Below, one piece after another: positions 53,607 through 62,725 of a stretch of 64,000 nt of DNA. The stretch comes from Nonomuraea guangzhouensis (lineage in GTDB: Bacteria; Actinomycetota; Actinomycetes; Streptosporangiales; Streptosporangiaceae): assembly GCF_019396345.1 (NCBI RefSeq), contig NZ_JAHKRM010000031.1:62001-126000 (forward strand), in the 5' to 3' direction. The translations under genes were made by a program, and so were the position numbers. The notes below the pieces were generated by a model. That model was given only the letters and a program-made list of their open reading frames with translations. It was not told the DNA's origin and made no database searches. Each line of letters starts with the position of its first letter. The first letter of the stretch is position 1.

Positions 53607-54093
53607 ACTCCCGGCCGGGCAGGCACGAAGGCGGGCGCCCGGAGGCGGGCCAGACATAGGCCAGGTCGTCGGGCTCGTCGCCGAACAGCGGCCGGTAGAA
53701 GCCGGGCGCCTTGCGCAGCAGGGCGGAGCGGTGACTGAGATGGAAGCCGGCGTCACCCAGCCACGGCGGCAGCTCACCGTCCGCCGCCAGGCGTGCCTGG
53801 CAGCGGACGTCTGTGCCGCCGCAGTGTTCGGCGAACTCCCTCGCCAGGGTGCCGGCACAGGTGTCGGCGCGGCCGATGGCGCACCACCGGCCGCACACGT
53901 CGAGCCCGTAACGCACCAGGGCCTCCTCGTAGCCCGCCCACATGCGCACGGCCGGGTGGTGCCGCCAGCCGTAGCCGGGGATCGTGAGGGCGCGCAGGAT
54001 CTGCAGGGTCTCGACCCGCTGCTTACCCAGCCGCAGCGGGTCGAGGACCGCCGCCGTACGCGCGAAGTCCGGATAAGGCAGGAACGTCTGCAC
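53599..54093 (-). CDS. MSMEG_6728-like protein (pyrimidine-dimer glycosylase-related), 164 aa
   Basis: Starts MQTFLPYPDFARTAAVLDPL, then LGKQRVETLQILRALTIPGY and RHHPAVRMWAGYEEALVRYG, later FHLSHRSALLRKAPGFYRPL. This is the MSMEG_6728 family pattern, which is annotated as related to endonuclease V/pyrimidine dimer DNA glycosylase. Repair activity is not shown here. It converges with the peroxidase remnant by 8 bases. Confidence 0.8.
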   Translation of the reverse strand: MQTFLPYPDFARTAAVLDPLRLGKQRVETLQILRALTIPGYGWRHHPAVRMWAGYEEALVRYGLDVCGRWCAIGRADTCAGTLAREFAEHCGGTDVRCQARLAADGELPPWLGDAGFHLSHRSALLRKAPGFYRPLFGDEPDDLAYVWPASGRPPSCLPGREFS

Positions 54094-54150
54094 AGCGCCT
54101 CATGACCACCGGCTACCCAGGGCGGCTCGCGACCAACCTAGAGTGGACCC

Positions 54151-54447
54151 GTGCTTCCCGACCTGATCAAGCAGCTCACCGAGTCGGACCTGCCACGCCA
54201 CCACTGGCGCGGCGACGACGAGCGTGGTGGCATCTGGCTGTTCGAGACCGTCGAGGGCGACGGCGAGCACTGGGCGGTCCGGCAGGTCGAGATCGGCCCG
54301 GACCGCACCGCCCACCGCTACTGGTGGCGCCACCTGCACGACGAGCACGGCTTTCTCACCGAGCAGGCGGTGGAGATCTGGGACATGACCGAGATCACCG
54401 GAGCGGCCTTCGAGGCCGTGTGGGAGGCTGCTGGGTCTACGACGTGA
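54151..54447 (+). CDS. Unknown 98-aa protein, possibly leaderless
   Basis: GTG 54151 lies 6 bp after a TAGAGT hexamer, suggesting transcription from the start codon. MLPDLIKQLTESDLPRHHWR, later FETVEGDGEHWAVRQVEIGP. Trp/His-rich, soluble. The last codons form part of a perfect 15-bp inverted repeat with the converging gene. No family recognised. Confidence 0.65.
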   Translation: MLPDLIKQLTESDLPRHHWRGDDERGGIWLFETVEGDGEHWAVRQVEIGPDRTAHRYWWRHLHDEHGFLTEQAVEIWDMTEITGAAFEAVWEAAGSTT

Positions 54448-54464
54448 CCTCGTAGACCCAGCAG
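54428..54464. terminator. Bidirectional terminator-like 15-bp inverted repeat over both stop codons
   Basis: CTGCTGGGTCTACGA and TCGTAGACCCAGCAG pair perfectly around the 7-base loop CGTGACC. The 3' ends of both converging genes lie within it, so it should terminate both transcripts. Confidence 0.75.
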
Positions 54465-56710
54465 TGCCCCGCTCGGAACCTCAAGGCGGCGAACCGGCCT
54501 AGTTCGGAGGTCAGAGCGGGATATCTGTCGTCGACGAACAGCCAGCGGACCCCATACGTGTCTCGCAGCCCACCGACCGTCTCGGTGGTGGGGCGGAGGA
54601 AGGCTGCGTCGTTGTCCGCCAGCCGTTTCGGGTCGCGGAACTCGAGGGTGCCCATGGTGGGCTGGCCTATCAGGGCTGCCCGGCTGTTCGCGCCATTGAT
54701 GTATCCCCAGCCCTCGACGAGGATCCGGCGTTCCGCGTACGCGGAGATCCAGAAGTGCCGGTTGTCGCACCTGCCCGCCGACCTGCGGCAGTGCGCGTTG
54801 ACCGCGACGAGATCGTCAGGAGAGGAGTGATCTCTCAGCCAGCGCGCCGCGGTCACCCCGCCCTCCGCGACATGCAGCCGCTCGGGATCTGTCACCGGCG
54901 CCGCCTCCGCGATGCTCCACAGGGGAGTCAACCGCGGCGCGTATCCCGAGTACAGGCAGCAGCCCAGCGCGAAGACCGGCACCGCGCACCAGGTCAGGCC
55001 ACGCCGTCCGGTCAGGACGAGCACCAGCGCGACGGCGGCCGCCGCCCCCGCCAGCAGCGCGTACGGGATCACCCGCTCGATCACGACGTTCCCGCCATGC
55101 GGCCGCGCGATGGCGACCCACGACTCGATGGCCCAGATCGCGACGGCCCCTGCCGCCAATGCGGGCAGAGCCACCCGCCATGGCCGCTTCTCGGGCAGCG
55201 TGGCGGCGAGACCCGTGGTGGCGAGGATCGTCAGGTACGGCGCGGCCGACCCGAGAAAGTACCCCTGACTGAGCCCCGGATGCCCGAACACGCACACGGC
55301 GCCCACCCCCGCCATGCCGACGCCCACGAGCAACACCACGGCTGGATCCGTCCGCCATCGCCGCCGGCGCAGCAACCCCACGGCACCGCCCCATACCGCC
55401 GCCCAGCTCACCAGGTAGATCGCCACCACGATCAGCAGCAGAACCGGTCTCTGGAGAGGTAGCCCGGCATCCCGGCCGAGCCTGTCCTCATGCCACCGCA
55501 TGAGGTGAAAGGGCGCGAAGCGCAGCCCTTTGTTCTCCCCCTGGAACACCACAATCTGGGCGAAGGCCACGTACGCCAGGCAGAGACCCGTCAGCACCGC
55601 CGCGGCCCTGTGCACCTTGCGGTGGACGATCAGGTGGACGGCGAGGACGAGCGTCACGCCCGCCAGGGCCAGCGGAAGGAATGTCGCCTTCCCCCCGACT
55701 TCCGCGAGCATCAGCACGGCCACCAGCACCCATCGCCCGTTCAGCCCACTGGGGCGACGCACCAGGTCGACCAGCAGCAGCGCCAGAGGGACGAACAGGA
55801 CCGCGCCGAAAGTCTGCGTGGGGCTCACCCAGGGCAAGCCCACGCCGCCGACGCTCGGCACCAGCACGCCCGTCCAGGCGTAAGGGTCCGGCGCGGTCAC
55901 GAAGAACGTGATCACCACGGCCGCGATGCCCGTCCACCACCGGCCGCTCAGCCGGTGGGCCAGCACGACGACGAGAACGGTGAAGACCGCGGCCATCGGC
56001 AGAGGCGACAGCCGGAACAGCAGCGTCTGGAGCTCCAGGCCGGTCGCCCAGCTGGTGGCCGCCAGATCGGCGTAGACGAACCAGTGGTCGTGCAGCGCCT
56101 CGCCGACCACGTTCGCGAACATCGCCGGGATGTGATGCTTGACGTCGCCCGCCATGGCCAGGTGGTAGGGGAGGTCGATGTACGGAGCACCGTTGCCCGG
56201 CCAGCTCAGCCCCTGGGTCCGGAAGAACGTGGCGGCGCTGTACAGGATCGCGTACCCGACCAGGCCCGCCATCCCCCACGACCACCCCACCGGCACCTCG
56301 CCTGGATTGCCGCGAGCCGGCCAGTGCCGTCGCAACGAAGGCATCGTGGCGAACAGCAGATAGGTCACCCCGGCCCAGGCGAGGAACGCCAGCGGCACGT
56401 CCAGCCAGCGCGCGGGGATGTAGGTCAGCACTTCCAGCGCGTAGCCCAGAGCCGTTCCCGCCGCCACGTCGGCGACCGGCGACCGCGGCGTACCGGAGAG
56501 GGCTCGCCACCAGAGCATCCCGGGCAGCGTCACGCCGAGGAGGATGTAGGCGCCGAACACCCCGATCTCGGGCAGAGGCACCGCATAGACGTTGAGGGTC
56601 ACGACCGCCAGAAGGACGACGAACGCGACCGGTAGCCGGCCGGATCGGAGCAGCCGCCATCGGCGAGCGGGCACGGAAGGGACGACGGCCGGAGACCGGA
56701 CCTCAAGCAT
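54437..56710 (-). CDS. Large integral membrane protein, probably a glycosyltransferase-like (GT-C) enzyme
   Basis: ATG 56710. About twelve hydrophobic segments cover residues 25-580 (for example VAFVVLLAVVTLNVY, MAGLVGYAILYSAATFFR), with a periplasmic loop (WPGNGAPYIDLPYHLAMAGD) bearing acidic residues as in GT-C folds. The C-terminal ~170 residues are soluble (LRDHSSPDDLVAVNAHCRRS and beyond) and end CWVYEVTS. Probable lipid-linked sugar transferase; not identified as a named family. Convergent with the small leaderless gene. Confidence 0.65.
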   Translation of the reverse strand: MLEVRSPAVVPSVPARRWRLLRSGRLPVAFVVLLAVVTLNVYAVPLPEIGVFGAYILLGVTLPGMLWWRALSGTPRSPVADVAAGTALGYALEVLTYIPARWLDVPLAFLAWAGVTYLLFATMPSLRRHWPARGNPGEVPVGWSWGMAGLVGYAILYSAATFFRTQGLSWPGNGAPYIDLPYHLAMAGDVKHHIPAMFANVVGEALHDHWFVYADLAATSWATGLELQTLLFRLSPLPMAAVFTVLVVVLAHRLSGRWWTGIAAVVITFFVTAPDPYAWTGVLVPSVGGVGLPWVSPTQTFGAVLFVPLALLLVDLVRRPSGLNGRWVLVAVLMLAEVGGKATFLPLALAGVTLVLAVHLIVHRKVHRAAAVLTGLCLAYVAFAQIVVFQGENKGLRFAPFHLMRWHEDRLGRDAGLPLQRPVLLLIVVAIYLVSWAAVWGGAVGLLRRRRWRTDPAVVLLVGVGMAGVGAVCVFGHPGLSQGYFLGSAAPYLTILATTGLAATLPEKRPWRVALPALAAGAVAIWAIESWVAIARPHGGNVVIERVIPYALLAGAAAAVALVLVLTGRRGLTWCAVPVFALGCCLYSGYAPRLTPLWSIAEAAPVTDPERLHVAEGGVTAARWLRDHSSPDDLVAVNAHCRRSAGRCDNRHFWISAYAERRILVEGWGYINGANSRAALIGQPTMGTLEFRDPKRLADNDAAFLRPTTETVGGLRDTYGVRWLFVDDRYPALTSELGRFAALRFRAGHCWVYEVTS

Positions 56711-56874
56711 GTGTCTCCTAGACGGAAGGTAGGTCGCTGAAGCCTTTCGGTCAGACCAGGGCCCGTACGCATCGTTTGCCGAAGCAGCGCCATATCCGGA
56801 CCATCTGGGGGGCCGCCCTGTGACGCGCCCCGATGCTGATGGACCGGGCGCGTAACCGCGCTCACAATCGGGCT

Positions 56875-59157
56875 ATGGCTGATGGTTACGTGGGTGCCAG
56901 GACGCCCCGCCGCGAGGATGCCCGGCTGCTGACCGGGCGCGCCCGGTACATCGCGAATGTCCGGCTGCCCGGGATGGCGTACGCCATCGTCGTCCGCAGC
57001 CCCATCGCCCACGGACGGCTGGTGAGCTGCGGCGCCAAGGAGGCGTGGACGGTCGACGGGGTGCTCGACGTCATCACACCGGGCGACGCGGCCGCGGTCC
57101 GGCTGCCCTGCGTGACCATGAGCCCCGGCCAGCCCATCACCTCCTATCCGGCGCTCGACGAGGCGATCCGCTACGTGGGCCAGCCGCTCGCCGTGGTGGT
57201 CGCGCGGACGCCCGAGGCCGCCAGGGACGCGGCCGACCTGATCGACCTCGACTACGAACCGCTGCCTCCGGTGATCGGGATCGAGCGGGCGCTGGCCGGT
57301 GACGCCCCGCTGCTCTATCCCGACTGGGGCGGCAATGTGCTGACCGACTTCACCCTCGGCGACCAGGACTGCGAGGCGGCCATCGCGGGGGCCGCGCACG
57401 TGGTCGAGATGACGTTCACCTTCGGCCGGGCCACACCGTACCCGCTGGAGCCGCGCGGGATCGTCGCCGACTACGCCGACGGCGAGCTGACCGTGCGTAC
57501 CTCGACGCAGGCTCCGCACCACGTACGCGAGCAGGCCGCGGACGCGCTAGGGCTCACGCACGACCGGGTACGCGTCGTGACCGGCGACGCGGGCGGCGGT
57601 TTCGGCGGGAAGGAGCACCTGTATCCGGACGAGGCGCTCATCTGCCTCGCCGCCATGCGCCTGGGCCGCCCGGTGAGCTGGACGGAGTCGCCCACCGACC
57701 GCCTCGCCTCGACCCTGCCGTCGCGGGCCGCCGTGCACCACGCCCGCCTGGCGTTCGACGCGGACGGGCGCTTCGTCGCGCTGCACGCCGACGTCGTCGG
57801 CGACCTCGGCGGCCACCCGTCGAACGTCGGCATCTCACCGTTCGCGGTCACCGCCACGATGCTGCCCGGCCCCTACCGCTTCGACCGGGCCGGGGTACGG
57901 CTGCGCGCCGTGGTCACGACGACCACCCCGACCGGCTCCTACCGCGGCTTCGGCCAGCCCGAGGCCACCTGGACCAGGGAGCGGCTGATCGACGAGGCGG
58001 CCAGGCGGCTCGGCGCCGACCCGGTGGAGCTGCGGCTGCGCAACATGCTCGGACCCGGCGAGCTCCCCTGTACGTCGCGGCTCGGCCAGTCGTACGACTC
58101 CGGCGACTACCCCCTGGCCCTGCGTACCCTGCGCGACCTGGTCACTCCCCCGGCCCGCGACGACGGGCGCAGGCGCGGCGTGGGCTACTCCTGCCATGTG
58201 GAGGCCACCGGACTGGGGTCGTCGATGGGTATGAAGGCCATGGGCATGCTGGCCGGCGGCTTCGAGACCGCGATCGTCCGCATGGAGCAGGACGCCTCGG
58301 TCATCGTCTCGGCGGGCGTGTCGGGGGTCGGGCAGGGCATCGAGACGGCGCTGTCCCAGATCGCGGCGGACCGGGTGGGGGTGCCGATCGACCGGGTACG
58401 CGTGGTGCTGGGCGACACCTCGGCCACGCCGTACTCCTCGATCGGCTCGATCGCCAGCCGCTCGCTCACGGTGGGCGGTGGCGCGCTGGCCCTGGCCGGG
58501 GACCGGCTGCGGGAGAAGATCGTGGCCCTCGCCGCCCACCGGCTCGAAGCGGCACCGGCCGACCTGGAGATCGTGGACTCCGCCGTACGCGTCAAGGGGG
58601 ATCCGCGGGTGTCGCTGACGCTGCGGGAGATCGCCACGTCGGCGTGGCGCGGATGGGACCTGCCCGAGGGGGCCGCACCCGGGCTGGAGGAGCGGGTCTC
58701 CTACGATCCGGCCGACATGACGTACGCCTACGGGGCGCACGCGGCGGCGGTCGCGGTCGACCCGGAGACCGGAGCGGTCGAGGTGGAGGGCTACTGGGCC
58801 GTCAACGACTCCGGTGTGCTGGTGAACCCGGCGATCGTGGAGGGCCAGGTCCGCGGCGGGATCGCGCAGGGCATCGGCATGGCGCTGACGGAGGAGATCG
58901 TCTACACCGAGGAGGGGCAGCCGGTCTCCGAGTACCTGCTGCCGACCACGCGTGAGGTCCCCGACATCCGGATCGCGATGCTGGAGGTGCCCTCGCCGCG
59001 TACGCCGGGCGGCATGAAGGGCGCCGGGGAATCGGGGACGATCGGCCCGCCGGCGGCCATCGGCAACGCCATCGCCGCCGCCCTGCCGGAGATCGCCGGC
59101 CGCATCACCCAGACGCCGTTGACCCCGGCGGTCCTATGGGCTCTACTCTCTGAATGA
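56875..59157 (+). CDS. Xanthine dehydrogenase-family molybdopterin-binding large subunit
   Basis: ATG 56875 (MADGYVGARTPRREDARLLT). Domain order is that of CoxL/XdhA: AYAIVVRSPIAHGRL, GQPLAVVVARTPEAA, VTGDAGGGFGGKEHLYPDEA, GSYRGFGQPEATWTRERLID, VSGVGQGIETALSQIAADRV, and the catalytic Glu in GGMKGAGESGTIGPPAA. The AYRGxGxPE-type motif is that of the form-II, non-CO group. 760 aa is the usual size of the isolated large subunit. No FAD (CoxM) or 2Fe-2S (CoxS) subunit gene is beside it, so partner subunits must be elsewhere or absent. Confidence 0.93.
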   Translation: MADGYVGARTPRREDARLLTGRARYIANVRLPGMAYAIVVRSPIAHGRLVSCGAKEAWTVDGVLDVITPGDAAAVRLPCVTMSPGQPITSYPALDEAIRYVGQPLAVVVARTPEAARDAADLIDLDYEPLPPVIGIERALAGDAPLLYPDWGGNVLTDFTLGDQDCEAAIAGAAHVVEMTFTFGRATPYPLEPRGIVADYADGELTVRTSTQAPHHVREQAADALGLTHDRVRVVTGDAGGGFGGKEHLYPDEALICLAAMRLGRPVSWTESPTDRLASTLPSRAAVHHARLAFDADGRFVALHADVVGDLGGHPSNVGISPFAVTATMLPGPYRFDRAGVRLRAVVTTTTPTGSYRGFGQPEATWTRERLIDEAARRLGADPVELRLRNMLGPGELPCTSRLGQSYDSGDYPLALRTLRDLVTPPARDDGRRRGVGYSCHVEATGLGSSMGMKAMGMLAGGFETAIVRMEQDASVIVSAGVSGVGQGIETALSQIAADRVGVPIDRVRVVLGDTSATPYSSIGSIASRSLTVGGGALALAGDRLREKIVALAAHRLEAAPADLEIVDSAVRVKGDPRVSLTLREIATSAWRGWDLPEGAAPGLEERVSYDPADMTYAYGAHAAAVAVDPETGAVEVEGYWAVNDSGVLVNPAIVEGQVRGGIAQGIGMALTEEIVYTEEGQPVSEYLLPTTREVPDIRIAMLEVPSPRTPGGMKGAGESGTIGPPAAIGNAIAAALPEIAGRITQTPLTPAVLWALLSE

Positions 59158-59930
59158 CCTATGCCCGATATGTCGCCCTCGGTGACAGCCAGACCGAGGG
59201 GCTCGGCGACGGCGACGACGTCCGGGGCCACCGCGGCTGGGCCGACCGGCTCGCCGAGCACCTGGCTGCGGCGAACCCCGACGCCCTGTACGCCAATCTG
59301 GGCGTACGCGGGCGCCTGGCCGGGCAGATCCGCGACGAGCAGCTCGGCCCGGCGCTGAAGCTGCGGCCCGACCTGGCCACGGTGATGGCCGGGATGAACG
59401 ACCTCATCAGGCCCGGCTTCGACGCCGGCGCGGTCGCCTCGGCGCTGGAGGAGATGTTCGAGCAGCTCACGGCGTCGGGCGCGTGCGTGGTGACCGTGAC
59501 CTTCCCCGACATCGGCAAGATCGCTCCGCTGGCCCGGCGGCTGCTCCCCCGGGTGATCGACCTCAACGCCCGGATCCGGGCGGCCGGCGCCCGCCACGGT
59601 GTCATCGTCGTCGACACCTTTCCGCACTCCTTCACCACCGACCCCAGGATGTGGACCAGCGACCGGCTGCACGCCAGCCCGCTGGGTCACGCCAGGATCG
59701 CCGCCGCCATCGCCCACGCGATCGGGCTGCCTGGCAGCGACGACACCTGGTCGGTCCCGCTCGCGCCGGTGCCCCGGCGGGCGGGCTGGCGGGTGGCGGG
59801 CGCGGAGGTGCGCTGGGTCGCCACCTTCGCCGGCCCGTGGATCTACCGCCGCCTACGCGGCCGCTCCTCAGGAGACGGCCGCGTCGCCAAACGCCCCGAC
59901 CTCGGCCCGATCGGTCTGCCACCGCAATAA
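59154..59930 (+). CDS. GDSL/SGNH hydrolase, 258 aa
   Basis: ATG 59154 overlaps the oxidoreductase stop (ATGA). Block I is VALGDSQTEGLGDGD with the catalytic Ser, block II YANLGVRGRL, block III MAGMNDLIRPG with the Asn, and block V TSDRLHASPLGHARIA carries the Asp-x-x-His. No signal peptide, so cytoplasmic. Translationally coupled to the molybdo-enzyme, but the link in function is unclear. The C-terminal 50 residues are Arg-rich. Confidence 0.93.
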   Translation: MTYARYVALGDSQTEGLGDGDDVRGHRGWADRLAEHLAAANPDALYANLGVRGRLAGQIRDEQLGPALKLRPDLATVMAGMNDLIRPGFDAGAVASALEEMFEQLTASGACVVTVTFPDIGKIAPLARRLLPRVIDLNARIRAAGARHGVIVVDTFPHSFTTDPRMWTSDRLHASPLGHARIAAAIAHAIGLPGSDDTWSVPLAPVPRRAGWRVAGAEVRWVATFAGPWIYRRLRGRSSGDGRVAKRPDLGPIGLPPQ

Positions 59931-59965
59931 CCGGCCGCGTGGTCGATCGGCGCGGCCGGTCGGGG

Positions 59966-62725
59966 TCATGCGTGGACGAGCAGCTCTGATACGGCGGTGG
60001 CGGTTTCGGGGTGGCGGGCCAGGAGGGCGCCCGCTTCGCCGGGGGACGGGCCATCGGCGGGCTGTTGCCAGCCGCCGTCGCAGCCGAGCAGCGCGGCCAT
60101 GGCGTCGGTCGCGGCCGGATGTCCGGACAGCAGGTCCGTTACCGGCCCCGCCGGCACGGGCACCGCCGCGACTGACGTCGCCGCCTTCGGTGACCAGGGC
60201 GGCGTCCACTGGTCGAGCGCGGACAGAGCGCCGGGGAACGTACGGCCCGCCTCCCGCACCAGTACGGGCACCATCTCGCCGGCCTGCTCGCGCAGAGTCG
60301 TGATCAGACCGGGCAGCCACGGCAGCAGGACGGAGTCGGGCAACCGGCCGAAAGCCTTCGACATCAGCTCGACCACGAACGACGCCAGCGCGGGCGCCGG
60401 CTCCATCGCCTGCGCGAACCCGCTCATGTACTCCGGAAACGCCGGAACGACCAGCGGGTTGTCCAGCAGCTCGTCACAGCGCGCCCGCAGCTCGGCCAGC
60501 GGCAGCGTGCCGAGCAGGTACTGGGCGGCCCACACCAGGGCCACCTTGGCCGGCTGCTCCGGGTGCGACTGCCGTACGGCGATCTCCAGCTGGGCCCGTT
60601 CGCAGCCCAGCGCCAGCGCCAGACTCTCCATGGTGAACAGGAAGCCGAGCATGGCCGACACCTGGCGAACCCCGGTGGCCTCGTCCACGAAGGCGGTCGG
60701 CAGCAGCGTGCAGTAATGCGCGAACCCCGCCGTGACGAACGCCTCGCACCAGGCCGGCAGCTCCGGCTCGGTCGAGCGGTAGTGGGCCAGCAGCCGCCTG
60801 ATCCGGCGCAGCACCTCCGGCGCGTCGTCCACGGACCGCTCGGCGGCCAGCAGCTCCACGGCCCGCGCGCCGAGCTCGTCGGTGAACCGCCGGCTGCGCA
60901 GGTAGAGGATCGAGTCCTCGACGGCCGCGAGCGCGTCGGCCGCGGTCGTCTTGGGGTCGTGCACGCGGCGCCGCAGCCGCTGTTCGAGCACCTGCTCGAC
61001 AGTGACGCCCTCGTAGCCCAGCTCGATGATCGAGCGCTGGTGCTTGCCGATCGTCAGGTCCCAGCTCTCCTGGATCGACCGCTCGCCCAGCCGCCGCGCG
61101 CCCATGATGGGCCGGACGGCGTCGTCGGGCAGCAGGTGATGCAGGATCCACAGCAGGTCGGAGCAGGGCACCAGATCCGGATCCGCCCTGAGGTCCATGA
61201 GCGCCCGCTGCACCGTGCGCTTGCTCAGGTCGAGTCCCAGCGGCTCCAGCCGGTCGAACACGTCCTGGGCCAGCGGCGGCATCGCGTGGTAGCCCACCTG
61301 GCCGATCCGGTCGCCGCCGAGCAGGATCTCGCACAGGCGGCGCACGTCCCGGCGCCCCGGCACGGTGTCCTTCTCGATGCAGGTGACCGCGGCGTCCTGG
61401 AAGTCGTACGGCGTGGGACGGCCCCGGTTGCGCAGCCCCGCGAGCAGGATGGCCGTCTCGAACACGGCGATGGCGTCGGCCGTGCTGGACTGGTAGCCGT
61501 TGCGCCGGGCCAGCCGGACGATGTCGACGGACCAGCCGAGCAGTTCGGCCTCGTCGAGGCCGTCCAGGACCGGCGGCTTGGCCAGGAAGCCGGACAACCG
61601 GTCGGTGACCGGTCCCGGCGCGGCCGGTGCCACCGGCTTCTTGCTCGCCTTCTTTTTTCCGGCCTTCTGGCCCGCGATCTGGAACGGCTTGACGTTGCCA
61701 CGCTGCAACGCCTTCTCCCAGGTGGCCGCGGCGATCGAGATCGAGCCGGAGGCCAGGCCGAACTGGGCCTCGATGGCGGAGTTGCTCGACGGGATGAGCC
61801 CGTACAGCCAGCGCGTGGCCGTACGGGGGCTGATCTCGAAGGGCGCGTCCGACGCCAGCCCGAACTGTTCCACCCGGCTGGCCGCGTGGAACGCGCCGCA
61901 GACGTACAGGCACTCGGCCGGGTCGGCACCCGTCGCGGCGAGGTGCTCGCGCATCCGCGTCCACATGTGGCGCTCGCGGTCCTCGTCGCGGTCCGTCCGC
62001 TGGTCCCCCTCGGGGCGCAGGCGCCGGAACAGGCTGCCGATCAGGACCATGACCTGCCGGTACGACTCGTAGTCCGCGCCGGTCAGCGGCTGTTCGACGT
62101 ACTGGTCCCACCACTCCGACCAGTGGCGGACCTTGCCGTGGTGCAGCAGGTGCTCTTCCAGCTCGGCGAAGCGGGGCCGCAGGTCGCCGATCTCGACGCC
62201 CACGGCGTCGCCGTGCAGGCCCGCGTCCTCTCCGCCCTGCTTGGCCTCGGCCGGTTCGCGGGGCAGCCACTGGAAGACGTGGTCCGACGAGCGGTCCACC
62301 AGCACCAGCTCGACGCCGGGCGTTTCCAGCGCGTACGAGATGGCCTGGTATTCGGCCGACGCCTCCGTGATGGGCGCCACCACGCTGAGCGGCTCCCAGC
62401 TCGCCGGGAAGCCGTCGACGTCCGTGGCGAACGCCTGCAACGCCACCGGCAGGCGGCAGTTGCGCAGCTCGTCGAGCAGCGGCCGCAGGTCCTCGCAGAG
62501 TTCCAGGTAGATGACCTTGGGCTGCTTCTCGCGCAGGCGCCGCACCATGGCCAGCGCCGAGGCCGGCGAGTGGTGGCACACCGGGAAGATCTCGAGCTCC
62601 TCGCTCAGTGCCCGGTCGACGTCGTCGACCAGGCCTGACAGGATCCCGGCCAGGGTGTCCGGCTCGCCGGCGAACGCGGCGGCGGCGTCCAGCAGCTGCT
62701 CGCGGAGTGCGCCGAACGGGCTCAT
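59966..62725 (-). CDS. DUF5682 family protein, 919 aa
   Basis: ATG 62725 overlaps the MoxR stop (ATGA). The N-terminal half has EIFPVCHHSPASALAMVRRL (PxxHHSP), PKVIYLELCEDLRPLLDELR, WEPLSVVAPITEASAEYQAI and the CLYVCGAFHAASR segment of ChaN/TraB-like folds. The C-terminal half is helical and leucine-rich. DUF5682 proteins travel with MoxR AAA ATPases and von Willebrand factor A proteins in chaperone-like or conflict systems. A Lys/Ala/Pro linker (KAGKKKASKKPVAP) splits the halves at about residue 365. It converges with the GDSL gene with 35 bp between them. Confidence 0.92.
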   Translation of the reverse strand: MSPFGALREQLLDAAAAFAGEPDTLAGILSGLVDDVDRALSEELEIFPVCHHSPASALAMVRRLREKQPKVIYLELCEDLRPLLDELRNCRLPVALQAFATDVDGFPASWEPLSVVAPITEASAEYQAISYALETPGVELVLVDRSSDHVFQWLPREPAEAKQGGEDAGLHGDAVGVEIGDLRPRFAELEEHLLHHGKVRHWSEWWDQYVEQPLTGADYESYRQVMVLIGSLFRRLRPEGDQRTDRDEDRERHMWTRMREHLAATGADPAECLYVCGAFHAASRVEQFGLASDAPFEISPRTATRWLYGLIPSSNSAIEAQFGLASGSISIAAATWEKALQRGNVKPFQIAGQKAGKKKASKKPVAPAAPGPVTDRLSGFLAKPPVLDGLDEAELLGWSVDIVRLARRNGYQSSTADAIAVFETAILLAGLRNRGRPTPYDFQDAAVTCIEKDTVPGRRDVRRLCEILLGGDRIGQVGYHAMPPLAQDVFDRLEPLGLDLSKRTVQRALMDLRADPDLVPCSDLLWILHHLLPDDAVRPIMGARRLGERSIQESWDLTIGKHQRSIIELGYEGVTVEQVLEQRLRRRVHDPKTTAADALAAVEDSILYLRSRRFTDELGARAVELLAAERSVDDAPEVLRRIRRLLAHYRSTEPELPAWCEAFVTAGFAHYCTLLPTAFVDEATGVRQVSAMLGFLFTMESLALALGCERAQLEIAVRQSHPEQPAKVALVWAAQYLLGTLPLAELRARCDELLDNPLVVPAFPEYMSGFAQAMEPAPALASFVVELMSKAFGRLPDSVLLPWLPGLITTLREQAGEMVPVLVREAGRTFPGALSALDQWTPPWSPKAATSVAAVPVPAGPVTDLLSGHPAATDAMAALLGCDGGWQQPADGPSPGEAGALLARHPETATAVSELLVHA

